Shown here: positions 17,825-27,053 of the stretch, piece by piece
Layout: every line of letters begins with the position of its first letter
Numbering within the stretch: the stretch's first letter is position 1
DNA from: Streptomyces sp. NRRL F-5126
GTDB lineage: Bacteria > Actinomycetota > Actinomycetes > Streptomycetales > Streptomycetaceae
Direction: 5' to 3'
Length of the DNA: 64,000 bases
NCBI RefSeq assembly: GCF_000721265.1
Contig: NZ_JOFZ01000001.1
Span: forward strand, 496,001-560,000
The notes under the pieces: model-generated
The model's database searches: none
What the model was told of the DNA's origin: nothing
Seen by the model: the letters and a program-made list of their open reading frames with translations, nothing else
Made by a program: the position numbers and the translations under genes

Positions 17825-18453
17825 GCCAGGACGGCCAGCACCCGCCGGTTGTCCTCCTCGGACTTGCGCAGCCCGAGCTTGGCGAAGATGTTGTTGCTGT
17901 GCTTGGACACGGCCTTCTCCGTCACGAACATGCGTGCCGCGATCGCGGCGTTGGTGCGGCCCTCGGCCATCAGCGACAGCACCTCGCGCTCGCGCGGGGT
18001 CAGCCCCCGCAGCGGTTCGTCGTCCTCGTGCCTGGCCAGCAGCGACGCGACCACGTCCGGGTCCATCACCGTCCCGCCGGCGGCGACCCGGCGCACCGCG
18101 TCGATGAACTGGCCCACGTCCGAGACCCGGTCCTTGAGCAGGTAGCCGACCGCGCCGGCCCGGTCGGACATCAACTCGCGTGCGTAGAGCTGCTCCACGT
18201 ACTGCGAGAGCATCAGCACGGGCAGGCCGGGGACCCGCGCACGGGCGTCGATCGCGGCGCGCAGTCCCTCGTCGGTGAACGTCGGGGGCAGCCGCACGTC
18301 GACGACGGACACGTCCGGGCGGTGCGTGTTCAGCGCCCGTGCCAGGGACGGGCCGTTGTCCACCGCCTCGACGACCTCGAACCCGTAGGCCTGGAGGATC
18401 CGGATCAGCCCGTCGCGCAGCAGAGCCAGGTCCTCGGCTACGACAACTCGCAT
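17809..18453 (-). CDS. NarL/LuxR-family response regulator
   Basis: A 214-residue response regulator. The receiver has VVVAEDLALLRDG, phospho-acceptor Asp52 in VSVVDVRLPP and Lys in GYLLKDRVSD. The LuxR-type DNA-binding part is LTPREREVLSLMAEGRTNAAIA with KAVSKHSNNIFAKLGL. The gene starts inside the last codons of the histidine kinase (16-base overlap), so the two are one operon and a cognate pair. The divergent lipoprotein-hydrolase/MMPL genes are the nearest possible targets. Confidence 0.94.
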   Translation of the reverse strand: MRVVVAEDLALLRDGLIRILQAYGFEVVEAVDNGPSLARALNTHRPDVSVVDVRLPPTFTDEGLRAAIDARARVPGLPVLMLSQYVEQLYARELMSDRAGAVGYLLKDRVSDVGQFIDAVRRVAAGGTVMDPDVVASLLARHEDDEPLRGLTPREREVLSLMAEGRTNAAIAARMFVTEKAVSKHSNNIFAKLGLRKSEEDNRRVLAVLAYLQA

Positions 18454-19742
18454 GGCAGCGACATCCTCACGTCGGTAGGTCCGCCGGCCGGGCTGTCGAT
18501 GCCGACGGTCCCGTCGAACGCGCTCAGCCGCCGGGCGACACCCAGCAGCCCGGTGCCGCCGTCGAACGAGGCCCCGCCGCGGCCGTCATCGCTGACGAGG
18601 ATACCCAAGCGGCCCCCGCCGCCCGAGGTCCGCTCGTACTCAAGACGGATCGCGATGCGGCGTGCGTGCGCGTGCTTGACCGCGTTGGCCAGCGCCTCGG
18701 CGACCGCGAAGTAGGCGGCCGACTCCACCGCGGCCGGCAGCCGCCCGGGGATGCGCACGTCGACCGTGGTCGGCACCGGGTTGCCGAGTGCCAGCGCCTG
18801 GATCGCGCCGTCCAGGCCGCGGTCGGCCAGCACCGGCGGATGGATGCCCCGCACGAGGTCCCGCAGTTCCGTCAGCGCCGCCGACGTCGATTCCCGCGCC
18901 TCGGCCAGCAGGCCCGCCACCGCCTGCGGGTCCTGCGCCAGCAACTGCTCGGCCAGTCCCAGGCTCATCCCGAGCGACGCCAGGCGCGCCTGGGCGCCGT
19001 CGTGCAGATCCCGTTCGATGCGGCGCAGTTCACTGGCCTGGCTGTCGACGGTCTCGGCCCGCGAGGCCGCCAGCTGCGCCACCCGCACCCGCAGCCGCGC
19101 CTGCTCGGTGGGGGCGAGCAGCGAGCGGATCACCCACGCGTTCAGCCGCGCCAGCGGCACCGCGACGGCATACCCAAGGACGAGGAGCGCCAGGCCGAGC
19201 GGGACCATGAGGAACGATGCCTCGACGCTCCCGAGGTGCACGTACGGTCCGAACGGGGTGCGGAAGACCTGCGCCGGGGTCAGGGCGAACTCCAGTGGGT
19301 ACAGCAGGTAGAACACACCGGCCGCGAAGACCAGGAACGTACCGCCTGCCGTGAACCACCCGGTCACCGAGTCGACCGCGAGCCAGAGCAGGTCGCGCCA
19401 TGTCGCCGGGTCCCTGAGGACCGCCCCGATCCGCGTCAGCCAGTTGCCCTGAGGGATCGGCAGGTAGGGGGAGGCGACCGGCTCGCCCGTCCACCGCCCC
19501 GCCCACGCACGGTGCCGGTCGGCGAACCACCGCACCGCCACCGTCGCCAGCAGGGTCACCGGCAGCCCGCCCCCCATCAGGATCAGCCCCGCGGCCGTGC
19601 CCCACAGCAGCAGCAGGGCGAAAGCCACCGCCGAGGCCAGCAGCAGCACCAGCGACCGGCCGAGCAGCTCCAGGCGCACCGCCAGGCGCGCGCGCAGGCC
19701 GCGGCCGGGCGGCCGGGGTGCATCCGGCGCATGACCGGTCAT
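18438..19742 (-). CDS. Sensor histidine kinase with repeated putative sensor segments
   Basis: A 434-residue kinase of the NarL-partner class. Two paired-helix membrane blocks occupy roughly residues 25-65 and 115-190, with a WRDLLWLAVDSVTGWF segment typical of actinobacterial putative sensor domains. The phospho-acceptor His is in IERDLHDGAQARLASLG. The HATPase_c domain has VAEALANAVKHAHA, SDDGRGG and GLLGVARRLSAF. ATG 19742 is chosen; GTG 19751 is also possible, and neither has a clear ribosome site. It is paired with the response regulator at 17809. Confidence 0.92.
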   Translation of the reverse strand: MTGHAPDAPRPPGRGLRARLAVRLELLGRSLVLLLASAVAFALLLLWGTAAGLILMGGGLPVTLLATVAVRWFADRHRAWAGRWTGEPVASPYLPIPQGNWLTRIGAVLRDPATWRDLLWLAVDSVTGWFTAGGTFLVFAAGVFYLLYPLEFALTPAQVFRTPFGPYVHLGSVEASFLMVPLGLALLVLGYAVAVPLARLNAWVIRSLLAPTEQARLRVRVAQLAASRAETVDSQASELRRIERDLHDGAQARLASLGMSLGLAEQLLAQDPQAVAGLLAEARESTSAALTELRDLVRGIHPPVLADRGLDGAIQALALGNPVPTTVDVRIPGRLPAAVESAAYFAVAEALANAVKHAHARRIAIRLEYERTSGGGGRLGILVSDDGRGGASFDGGTGLLGVARRLSAFDGTVGIDSPAGGPTDVRMSLPCELS

Positions 19743-19918
19743 GAGGTGCACGTCGTCGTGGTGCGGTTCGAAATCATGCCCTCATCCTGCCGGTCCCTCC
19801 CCCCGCGCACAGTGGGGTTTTGTCCACCCCACTCGGGGTTCCACCACCCGTGTACGGGACCGGCGCTGCCAGCAGAGTCGAACACGCCGAGGAAAACAAC
19901 AGCTGCTGGGAGATCACC

Positions 19919-20884
19919 ATGACCGCGAACACACAGCGCTCGACCCGAGGACGCCGCACGACGATCGCCGTGGGCGTGGCGGCGGCCCTCACCGGGATCC
20001 TCGCGGGCTGCGGCCACGACGGTACGGCCGCCGCGTCGCACTCGGCCGCGTCACACTCCGCCGCTTCACACTCCGCCGCCTCCCACTCCGCCGCGAGCAC
20101 ACCGGGCCGGCCGGCGTCCGGGCTGCACATGGTCACCAACCACGGACACAAGCTCGCCTTCCACGTCACCCCGGGACACCTGCCCGCGATCGTCCTGGAC
20201 GCCGGCGGTGGGAACGACTCCTCGTACTGGAAGAACATCGTCCCAGCCCTGGCCAGGAAGACCGGTTCAGAGGTCATCACCTACGACCGTGCCGGGATGG
20301 GCGCCAGCGACCCGGTCCCAGGACCGTGGAAGGCCCAGAACGCCGTCTCGGACCTGGAGGCAGGGCTGAACAAGCTCGGGGCCACCCACGACGTGATCCT
20401 CGTGTCCCACTCCGAGGCCGGGGAGATCGCCACCTACGCCGCCCGCAAAGACCCCGGCCGGTTCGCTGGGGCCGTCCTCGTCGACGCGAGCCTGCCGCAG
20501 TTCAGCACCGACACCGAGATCGCCCGGGTCGCCGCCGCCACCCAGGCACAGGTCAAGGCGATCAAGGCGAAGAAGGACACGTCCGTCACCAAGGCGGACC
20601 GCCAGCTGCTCGCCGTGGCCGACGGCTACGTCGAGGACCAGCGCGCCTACCACCGGATCGCCTGGCCCGCGAGCGTCCCCGCCACCGTCGTCGTCTCCGC
20701 GAAGACCCCGTTCCCGACCTCGCCGCCCGACGCCACGGCGTGGCGCGCCGCGCAGGCCGAGTTCGCCGGGGCCGCGCCCAACCGGACCCTCGTCACGGCG
20801 GCCCGCAGCTCCCACGACATCCCCCTGGACCGCCCCGGCCTCGTGGAGGCCCAGATCGAGGCCATGGTGAAGGCCGCCCGCTGA
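19919..20884 (+). CDS. Secreted lipoprotein alpha/beta hydrolase
   Basis: A 321-residue alpha/beta-hydrolase exported as a lipoprotein: basic start, hydrophobic core and lipobox LAGC with Cys27 or so. Then a spacer of four ASHSA repeats (residues ~39-58) likely holds the enzyme off the membrane. The oxyanion strand is IVLDAGGGNDSSYW, and the nucleophile is the central Ser in VSHSEAGE, a relaxed G-x-S-x-G. The acid and histidine are expected near VVVSAKTP and ARSSHDIPLD. GGGAG lies 7 bases before the ATG. It precedes the MMPL transporter by 76 bases, probably in one operon. Confidence 0.87.
   Translation: MTANTQRSTRGRRTTIAVGVAAALTGILAGCGHDGTAAASHSAASHSAASHSAASHSAASTPGRPASGLHMVTNHGHKLAFHVTPGHLPAIVLDAGGGNDSSYWKNIVPALARKTGSEVITYDRAGMGASDPVPGPWKAQNAVSDLEAGLNKLGATHDVILVSHSEAGEIATYAARKDPGRFAGAVLVDASLPQFSTDTEIARVAAATQAQVKAIKAKKDTSVTKADRQLLAVADGYVEDQRAYHRIAWPASVPATVVVSAKTPFPTSPPDATAWRAAQAEFAGAAPNRTLVTAARSSHDIPLDRPGLVEAQIEAMVKAAR
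20033..20092 (+). repeat. Four in-frame 15-bp repeats coding ASHSA
   Basis: Four 15-base units code for the pentapeptide Ala-Ser-His-Ser-Ala directly after the lipoprotein signal. They differ only at synonymous positions, as expected for a low-complexity tether. Confidence 0.85.
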
Positions 20885-20960
20885 CCGGCCCGTCCCCGTC
20901 CGGCCACCGGCTCCCCCACCGCCCCGCTTCCTGTCCTCCGATTCCCAGGAGCGCTCTGCC

Positions 20961-23450
20961 ATGTCCGAAATCGCGCGATGGTGCTTCCGGCACCGGTTCA
21001 CCGTCATCACGATCTGGATCGCGACCCTGGTCGCGGTCGCCGTCCCGTACCTGATGCTCGGCTCCGGCTACAACAACGCCTTCGACCTGCCCGGCACTGA
21101 ATCCACCAAGGCCCAGAGCCTGTTGCGGGCCCACACGCCCGCGCAGGCCGGCGACAGCGACCAGATCGTCATCCACACCAGGCACGGGTCGGTCCGCGAC
21201 CCCGCGGTCCGCCGCAAGGTGGCCCCGATGCTGACCGAGGTCGCCGCGCTGCCGTCCGTCGCCTCCGTCCAGTCCATGTACGGTGCGGACGGCGCCGCCC
21301 GGATCAGCCCCGACGGGGCCACCGCCTACGCCACGGTGACGTTCGACGCGCAGGGCGATCAGGTGCCCGTCGCGGACACCGAACGGGTGATCCGCACCGC
21401 CCGGTCCGTCGCCGGCCCAGATGTGCGGGTGGAACTGGGCGGCGTGGCGGTCACCGACGCGACCGGGACCTCGGCCCCCAGCACCGAGTACATCGGCATC
21501 CTGGCCGCCGGCGTCATCCTGTTCGTCGCCTTCGGCACCCTGCTCGGGATGATCGTGCCGCTGCTGGTCGCGGTCGCCGGCGTGGGCACCGGAATGATCA
21601 CCGTCGGCCTCCTCTCCCGTGTCACCACCATCGGCACTATCGCCCCGACCGTCGCGGCCCTCATCGGCCTCGGCGTCGGCATCGACTACGCCCTGTTCAT
21701 CGTCACCCGCCACCGCGGCGGCCTGCGGGACGGACTGCCCCCGCAGGACGCCGCCGTGCGGGCCCTCAACACCTCGGGGCGCGCCGTCCTGTTCGCCGGC
21801 GGCACCGTGGTCGCCGCCCTCCTCGGCATGCTCGTACTCGGCATCACACCCCTGACCGGGATCGGAATCGCCGCCGCCACCACCGTGCTGTTCACCGTCC
21901 TCGCCGCGGTCACCCTGCTCCCGGCCCTGCTCGGGGTGTTCGGCGGCCGCCTGATCACCCGCCGGGAACGCCGGCGCCTGGCCGCCACCGGGCCGCGGAC
22001 GGCACCCGCGGGTGACGGGTTCTGGGGCCGCTGGGCCGACTTCGTCGCCCGCCGCAAGGCCGTGCTCAGCGCCGTGGCCCTCCTGGTCATCGCCGTGCTG
22101 TCCCTGCCCGCCCTGTCCCTGCGGCTGGGTGCCGCCGACGCCGGCAACGATCCCGCGGGCACCACCACGCGGCAGGCCTACGACCTGCTCGCCGACGGCT
22201 TCGGACCGGGCTCCAACGGCCCGCTGGTGCTGGTCACGCCCCTGCACGGGCCCGCCGACGCGGCCGCGCTCGGCGGCCTCGCCGCCACCATCCGGCACAC
22301 CCCCGGCGTCGCTTCGGTGCGGACCGCCCCGGTCACCGCCGCGACCACACTGGGCGTCATCGACGTCGTCCCCACCGGCGCGCCCCAGGACCGGGCCACC
22401 GGCGACCTGCTCGGCCACCTGCGGCGTGACGTCATCCCCGCCGCCGAGAAGAACACCGGTCTGGAGGTCCACGTCGGCGGCGCCACCGCCACGAGCGACG
22501 ACTTCTCCCACGTCCTGACCGGAAAGCTGCCGCTCTTCCTCACCATCATCCTCGCCTTCGGATGCCTGCTGCTGATGATCGCGTTCCGCAGCGTCGTCAT
22601 CCCGCTGACCGCGGCGGTGATGAACCTGCTCGCCTCCGCCGCGTCCTTCGGCGTCGTCGTCGCCGTCTTCCAGTGGGGCGCGGGCTCGGAGCTCCTCGGC
22701 GCGGGCAAGGCCGGCCCGGTCGAATCGATCCTGCCGGTGATCATGCTCGCCATCCTCTTCGGCCTCTCGATGGACTACCAGGTCTTCCTGGTCAGCCGGA
22801 TGCACGAGGACTGGCTGCGCACCAAGGACAACCACCACGCCGTCCGCGCCGGGCAGGCCGGCACCGGACGCATGATCACCGCCGCCGCCCTCATCATGAT
22901 CTGCGTCTTCATGGCCTTCGTCTTCGGCGGGCAGCGCACGATCGCCGAATTCGGCGTCGGCCTTGCCACAGCCGTGGGCATCGACGCCTTCGTCCTGCGC
23001 ACGGTCCTCGTCCCGGCGCTCATGCACCTGTTCGGCAACGCCAACTGGTGGCTGCCCGCCTGGCTCGACCGGATCCTGCCCCGGCTCACCATCGAGGGCG
23101 CACCGACTCCGGCGCCCGCCCGCGCCGTTGCGGCGGCACCGGCGGCGGACCGCGCCCTCACGCTTGCGCCGGCCCGCAAGCTCAAGAAGGACGCCCACAC
23201 CCAGCCCCGCCCGAAGTCGCTGGCCACCGCCTACGTCTGGTGGTTCTTCCTCGGCCTCTTCGGAGCACACCACTTCTACCTCGGCCGCAGCCGCCTCGGC
23301 CTGCTCCACCTCGGCACGGCAGGCATCTGCGGACTCGGCTGGCTCGTCGACCCGTTCCTCCTGCCCCGCCAGGTCCGCGCCGTCAACGGCAGGCTGCCCG
23401 CCGCGCCCCCGCACCAGCAGGGCCCGCGTATCCCCACCCCGGCAGGGTGA
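20961..23450 (+). CDS. MMPL family transporter fused to a C-terminal TM2 domain
   Basis: An 829-residue RND/MMPL exporter. It has an N-terminal helix at residues 10-30, an extracytoplasmic loop, a helix bundle with GLGVGIDYALFIVTRHR, then a duplicated half with ILFGLSMDYQVFLVSRM. After the normal MMPL end and a charged linker, residues ~752-805 form a TM2 domain: KSLATAYVWWFFLGLFGAHHFYLGR, read here as AYVWWFFLG and GAHHFYLGRSRLG, plus the second helix GTAGICGLGWLVD. MMPL proteins export lipids or hydrophobic compounds; TM2 is a two-helix domain of unclear role. It follows the lipoprotein hydrolase. Confidence 0.92.
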   Translation: MSEIARWCFRHRFTVITIWIATLVAVAVPYLMLGSGYNNAFDLPGTESTKAQSLLRAHTPAQAGDSDQIVIHTRHGSVRDPAVRRKVAPMLTEVAALPSVASVQSMYGADGAARISPDGATAYATVTFDAQGDQVPVADTERVIRTARSVAGPDVRVELGGVAVTDATGTSAPSTEYIGILAAGVILFVAFGTLLGMIVPLLVAVAGVGTGMITVGLLSRVTTIGTIAPTVAALIGLGVGIDYALFIVTRHRGGLRDGLPPQDAAVRALNTSGRAVLFAGGTVVAALLGMLVLGITPLTGIGIAAATTVLFTVLAAVTLLPALLGVFGGRLITRRERRRLAATGPRTAPAGDGFWGRWADFVARRKAVLSAVALLVIAVLSLPALSLRLGAADAGNDPAGTTTRQAYDLLADGFGPGSNGPLVLVTPLHGPADAAALGGLAATIRHTPGVASVRTAPVTAATTLGVIDVVPTGAPQDRATGDLLGHLRRDVIPAAEKNTGLEVHVGGATATSDDFSHVLTGKLPLFLTIILAFGCLLLMIAFRSVVIPLTAAVMNLLASAASFGVVVAVFQWGAGSELLGAGKAGPVESILPVIMLAILFGLSMDYQVFLVSRMHEDWLRTKDNHHAVRAGQAGTGRMITAAALIMICVFMAFVFGGQRTIAEFGVGLATAVGIDAFVLRTVLVPALMHLFGNANWWLPAWLDRILPRLTIEGAPTPAPARAVAAAPAADRALTLAPARKLKKDAHTQPRPKSLATAYVWWFFLGLFGAHHFYLGRSRLGLLHLGTAGICGLGWLVDPFLLPRQVRAVNGRLPAAPPHQQGPRIPTPAG

Positions 23451-23472
23451 GGTACGGATCGCCTCGGGTGCG

Positions 23473-23478
23473 CATACT
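23473..23478 (+). promoter_or_regulatory. -10 hexamer of a probable leaderless gene
   Basis: CATACT ends 7 bases before ATG 23486, placing the transcription start at or next to the start codon. No Shine-Dalgarno is present. No strong -35 match was seen. Confidence 0.4.
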
Positions 23479-23485
23479 CGACACC

Positions 23486-24427
23486 ATGAACAAGCACGGG
23501 CTACTCGCCGACTTCCTCCAGGCACGCCGGGGCCTCCTGCGGCCCGAGGACGTCGGGCTGCCGACCTACGGCGAGCGGCGTCGCGTGCCGGGGCTGCGGC
23601 GGGAGGAGCTCGCCATGCTCGCCGGCATCAGCGCCCCCTACTACGCCCGCCTGGAGCAGGGCCAGTCGCGCAACGCCTCCCCCGAGGTGCTCGACGCCAT
23701 AGCGACGGCCCTGCGACTCGACGAGTCCGAGCGCGCCCATCTCCACGCCCTGGCCCGCACGCCGAGGGGAGGCAGGACTGCGGGCCGGCCAAGGGCCGAA
23801 CGGATCAACCCGGCGACCAGTGTCCTGCTGTCGGCACTCGACGGCACGCCAGCCATCGTCATGGGCCGCCGCAGTGACGTCCTGGCCTGGAACCGTCAGG
23901 GCCACGCACTGTTCGCCGGCCATCTCGACCCGGACAGCCCGGATGACCCCGGCCGGCGGCCCAACATGGCCAGGCTGGTGTTCCTCGACGCGCACACCCG
24001 CGACCTCTACGCCGACTGGCCGGCCAAGGCCGGGGCCGTGGTGGGCAACCTGCGCCTGACGGCCGGCCGGTACCCGGACGATCCTCGGCTGGCCGCGCTG
24101 ATCGGCGAACTGACCATGCGGAGCCCGGAGTTCGCCACGATGTGGGCCGACCACCGGATCCAGGCCTGCGACACCGCCGACTACGAGATGCGCCACCCCC
24201 TGGTCGGCACCCTGACCGTCACGCAGCAGACGCTGCAGAGCCCGCAGGGCGACAGCCCCGCCCTGGTGGTGGCCACGGCCGCCCCCGGCTCCCCCTCGGC
24301 GACGGCCCTTGCCCTGCTCGCCCACACCACCACCGCCACTGCCACCGCCGTCGGCGCGCCGAGCGCCACCGCGCCGCAGGAGGCGGCCGGGCCGCGCCGC
24401 GGCGCCGAGCGCCCCGCCACCGACTGA
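23486..24427 (+). CDS. MmyB-like helix-turn-helix regulator
   Basis: A 313-residue transcriptional regulator with an XRE-type helix-turn-helix at about residues 8-75 (GLRREELAMLAGISAPYYARLEQG, seen as RREELAMLAGIS and YYARLEQGQ) and a MmyB-like ligand-binding domain thereafter (MGRRSDVLAWNRQGHALFAGH, LVFLDAHTRDLYADW). The last ~35 residues are Ala/Thr-rich and probably disordered. It lies between the MMPL operon and a secreted propeller protein, either of which it may regulate; such regulators often act on adjacent genes. Confidence 0.9.
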   Translation: MNKHGLLADFLQARRGLLRPEDVGLPTYGERRRVPGLRREELAMLAGISAPYYARLEQGQSRNASPEVLDAIATALRLDESERAHLHALARTPRGGRTAGRPRAERINPATSVLLSALDGTPAIVMGRRSDVLAWNRQGHALFAGHLDPDSPDDPGRRPNMARLVFLDAHTRDLYADWPAKAGAVVGNLRLTAGRYPDDPRLAALIGELTMRSPEFATMWADHRIQACDTADYEMRHPLVGTLTVTQQTLQSPQGDSPALVVATAAPGSPSATALALLAHTTTATATAVGAPSATAPQEAAGPRRGAERPATD

Positions 24428-24531
24428 CGCGAGCCCCGGGCAGGGCGACAGCCGTCCGCCCGGTGCGTATCCGCCATCCGCCACAGCAGCCCCGCGGGGC
24501 TGTCCCCTGCCCGAAACCAGTGAGGAACACC

Positions 24532-25509
24532 ATGTCCAAGCGCTCCATCATGACCACCCTGTCGGCCGTCCTCGTGGCCGCGGCGGCCCTCGGCGCCGCC
24601 GCGCCGGCCGACGCGGCGCCGGCGGCCCGCGGGCCGCTGACCGATGTGCGGATCTCCGACCACTTCGACTGGGACGCCGGCCAGATGCCGGAGAACGTCG
24701 CGCTGCTGCCCGACGGCACTGCCGACGTCACCTTCGCCGGCGCCCACCAGGTCGCGCAGATCTCCCCCCATGGTGCGACGCGCATCCTGGCGACGCTGCC
24801 CGCGCCCGCCGACGGCGGGGTCAACACACCGGTCCTCGGTTTCGCCCTGACCACGGGCATCGTCCGCACCGGCGACGGCACCCTGTACGTGCTGTACGCG
24901 ACGGGCACCGCCGATCTGACGGGGCTGTGGCGGATACGTCCGGGGCACGCCCCTCGGCGCATCGCCGCGCTGCCCGCCGACGGCCTGCCCAACGGGCTGG
25001 CACTCGACCCGCACAGCAGGCAGCTCTACATCACCGACTCGGTGCTCGGCACGGTGTGGACCGTCCCCACCACCGGAGGCACACCCACCGCGTGGTCCAC
25101 CGCTCCCGAGCTCTCCTCCACCGGGTTCCTCGGAGTCAACGGCGCGAAGGTCCACAACGGCGCGCTGTGGGTGACCAACCTCGACCGGGGCACGCTCCTG
25201 CGCATCCCCGTCCGCTCCCGCAACCGCGCCGGAGCGCCGCGGGTCATGGCGTCAGGCCTGGTGGGCCTCGACGACTTCGCCTTCACCGGACGCGGCAACC
25301 AGGTCGTGGCGGCGCTCAACGGCCCCAACAAGGTCGTGCGCATCAGGCCCGACGGCACGGCGACCACACTGCTGGACTCCTCCGACGGCCTGCAGAACCC
25401 CACCTCCGTCGCACTGCACGGCGACGACGTGGACGTGTTCAGCGCCGCGTACACCACGAAGACCGACCCCAATCTGCTGCGCGCGCACCTGCGCGCCGGC
25501 CGACACTGA
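24532..25509 (+). CDS. Secreted SMP-30/gluconolactonase-like beta-propeller protein
   Basis: A 325-residue exported protein with an N-terminal Sec signal (basic MSKRS, hydrophobic AVLVAAAALGAAA, cut near ADAAPA). The remainder shows the repeated blades of an SMP-30/gluconolactonase/NHL-type propeller: LPDGTADVTFAGAHQV, ADGLPNGLALDPHSRQLYITDS, VTNLDRGTLLRI, LVGLDDFAFTGRGN and LQNPTSVALHGDDVDV. Such proteins hydrolyse lactones or simply bind ligands. TGAGGAA precedes the ATG. It is convergent with the second MmyB-like gene. Confidence 0.85.
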   Translation: MSKRSIMTTLSAVLVAAAALGAAAPADAAPAARGPLTDVRISDHFDWDAGQMPENVALLPDGTADVTFAGAHQVAQISPHGATRILATLPAPADGGVNTPVLGFALTTGIVRTGDGTLYVLYATGTADLTGLWRIRPGHAPRRIAALPADGLPNGLALDPHSRQLYITDSVLGTVWTVPTTGGTPTAWSTAPELSSTGFLGVNGAKVHNGALWVTNLDRGTLLRIPVRSRNRAGAPRVMASGLVGLDDFAFTGRGNQVVAALNGPNKVVRIRPDGTATTLLDSSDGLQNPTSVALHGDDVDVFSAAYTTKTDPNLLRAHLRAGRH

Positions 25510-25515
25510 GGCTCG

Positions 25516-26391
25516 TCAGCGCTGTCCTGTGACGTCCTGGGTGCCGATGACGGCGAGCAGGTCGAGGAGGCCGGCGCTGTCGGTGCCCACCGCCGGGGTG
25601 AACCACAGCAGCCGCTGCCGGCCATCCTCGCTGAACAGAGTGAGGCAGTTGACCTCGATCAGGCCGAGTGCCGGGTGGTTGATGCGTTTGCGGTCGTCGC
25701 GCCGGAAAGCCACCTCGTGCTCCGCCCACAGGGCGGCGAACTCCGAAGAGGCCCCGAGCAGGAAACCGATCATCGAGCGTGCCTCGGGGTCCCCGGCGTC
25801 CCGTCTGGCGGCGGCCGCCCGCAGGTCGGCGACGAAGGCGCGGGACTGCGCCTCGTGGTCGGCCTCGGGGTACAGCCCCCGCGCGTCGGGCTCGGTGAAC
25901 CACCGGTGGACGAAGCTGGCCCGGGCGCCCCGCAGGCCGGACTGGTCGCCGAGCAGCGCCACCGCCGGCGGGTTCTGCACGAGGGTGACGTGCAGGTCGG
26001 TGATGACCTGCGCGGGCGTCGACGTCAGGCGGGCGAGCAGGTCGAGCATGCCGGGATGGACGTGCGAGGCCGCCCCGCCCGGCGCGGGCACCGGGCGGTC
26101 CGCCAGGTGGTACAGGTAGTCGCGCTCGTCGGCGGTCAGGCGCAGGGCACGCGCCAGCGCGGCGAGCATCTGCTCGGAGGGCTGGGGGCCCGCGCCGCGT
26201 TCGAGTTCGTTGTAGTAGTCGACGGATGCCCCGGCGAGTTGCGCGACCTCGTCGCGGCGCAGCCCGGGCACCCGGCGGCGCGGCCCGTGGGGCAGCCCCA
26301 CATCGGCCGGGCGGATGCGCGCACGCCGCGAGCGCAGGAACGCACCCAGCTCGGCACGGCTCGCGGAATCCATGCCTCCTGTTGAACCCAT
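25516..26391 (-). CDS. MmyB-like helix-turn-helix regulator
   Basis: A 291-residue relative of the regulator at 23486. The helix-turn-helix includes RRDEVAQLAGASVDYYNELE, and the MmyB-like part includes VITDLHVTLVQNPPAVALLG and FVHRWFTEPDARGLYP. ATG 26373 (MDSASRAE) is an alternative start, but AGGAGG is too close to it. It is divergent from a small tautomerase gene across 132 bases, the usual arrangement in which such a regulator represses a single redox or detoxification gene. Inducer unknown. Confidence 0.9.
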   Translation of the reverse strand: MGSTGGMDSASRAELGAFLRSRRARIRPADVGLPHGPRRRVPGLRRDEVAQLAGASVDYYNELERGAGPQPSEQMLAALARALRLTADERDYLYHLADRPVPAPGGAASHVHPGMLDLLARLTSTPAQVITDLHVTLVQNPPAVALLGDQSGLRGARASFVHRWFTEPDARGLYPEADHEAQSRAFVADLRAAAARRDAGDPEARSMIGFLLGASSEFAALWAEHEVAFRRDDRKRINHPALGLIEVNCLTLFSEDGRQRLLWFTPAVGTDSAGLLDLLAVIGTQDVTGQR

Positions 26392-26523
26392 ACCGCCATT
26401 CTGCGGCGGGCCGGTCCGCCGACCCAGGGGATGGCGTCCCCTGGTTCAGCCGGCCGGCGGCGCGCATCGTGGACGACGAGCAGGAAACAGCGGGAGACAC
26501 CCGCTCGATCGAGGAGGAGCACC

Positions 26524-26733
26524 ATGCCTTTCGCCAACTTCAAGGTCCCCGCCGGCACCGTCACGGCCGAGGACAAGAAAAAAATCGTCGAGCGCACCAC
26601 GGACCTGTACGCGGAGATCTACGGCGAGCGCGCCCGCGCCACGACCGTCGTCCTGGTCGACGAGGTCGCCGACGGCGGCTGGGGCGTCGCCGGCAGCGTC
26701 CTGACGGCCGCGATGCTGAGCGGCGACGCGTGA
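26524..26733 (+). CDS. Small tautomerase family protein
   Basis: A 69-residue protein of the 4-oxalocrotonate tautomerase superfamily, whose N-terminal proline acts as the catalytic base after methionine removal. Here the chain starts MPFANFKV, which supplies Pro1, and continues with the family helix TAEDKKKIVERTTDLYAEIYG and strand ATTVVLVDEV. The usual Arg at position 11 is not evident, so the substrate may differ. GAGGAGGAG lies just before the ATG. It is divergent from an MmyB-like regulator that probably controls it. Confidence 0.85.
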   Translation: MPFANFKVPAGTVTAEDKKKIVERTTDLYAEIYGERARATTVVLVDEVADGGWGVAGSVLTAAMLSGDA

Positions 26734-26753
26734 GGCCGGCACGCGAGCCGGCC
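26734..26753 (+). terminator. Short hairpin after the tautomerase gene
   Basis: GGCCGGC (26734-26740) and GCCGGCC (26747-26753) form a perfect 7-bp stem with a 6-base loop directly after the stop codon. There is no T-run, as is common in Streptomyces. Confidence 0.45.
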
Positions 26754-27028
26754 CAGGGGTGGGCACGCGTGCCGCCGTCTTGCCGTGAGGCGTCGTCATC
26801 CGCTCCCGGACAGCACGTGCCCGTGCGACACCCTTCGCAGGGGCGCATCACGCGTCAGGGACAAGCGGGTCATGTAGGTGAACGCTGGACTGCACTGTGA
26901 ACCGTGACAGGAGGTGACGGTAATCGCCGCGAGGGTGACGGGTCAACCCCGCGGCCGAGGCCGACCGCAGTCCCCCGCTTGCGGCGAACGGCCCGTGGCC
27001 TGCGCCTTGTCGGCAAGCTCGCGATGTT

Positions 27029-27042
27029 TGGAAATGTTTCCT
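27029..27042. promoter_or_regulatory. Candidate LacI-family operator
   Basis: TGGAAATGTTTCCT contains GGAAA and TTTCC as perfect 5-bp arms around a 2-base centre. This is close to the GAAACGTTTC-type sites bound by LacI-family sugar repressors. It is 12 bases upstream of a -35-like hexamer for the glycosidase gene. Confidence 0.4.
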
Positions 27043-27053
27043 TGTTTTGAGTC

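Noticed and set aside
20793..23525. A 910-codon open frame antisense to the MMPL gene
   Set aside because: Low-complexity Gly/Asp/Glu/Arg peptide with no ribosome site; the plus strand carries all MMPL and TM2 motifs.
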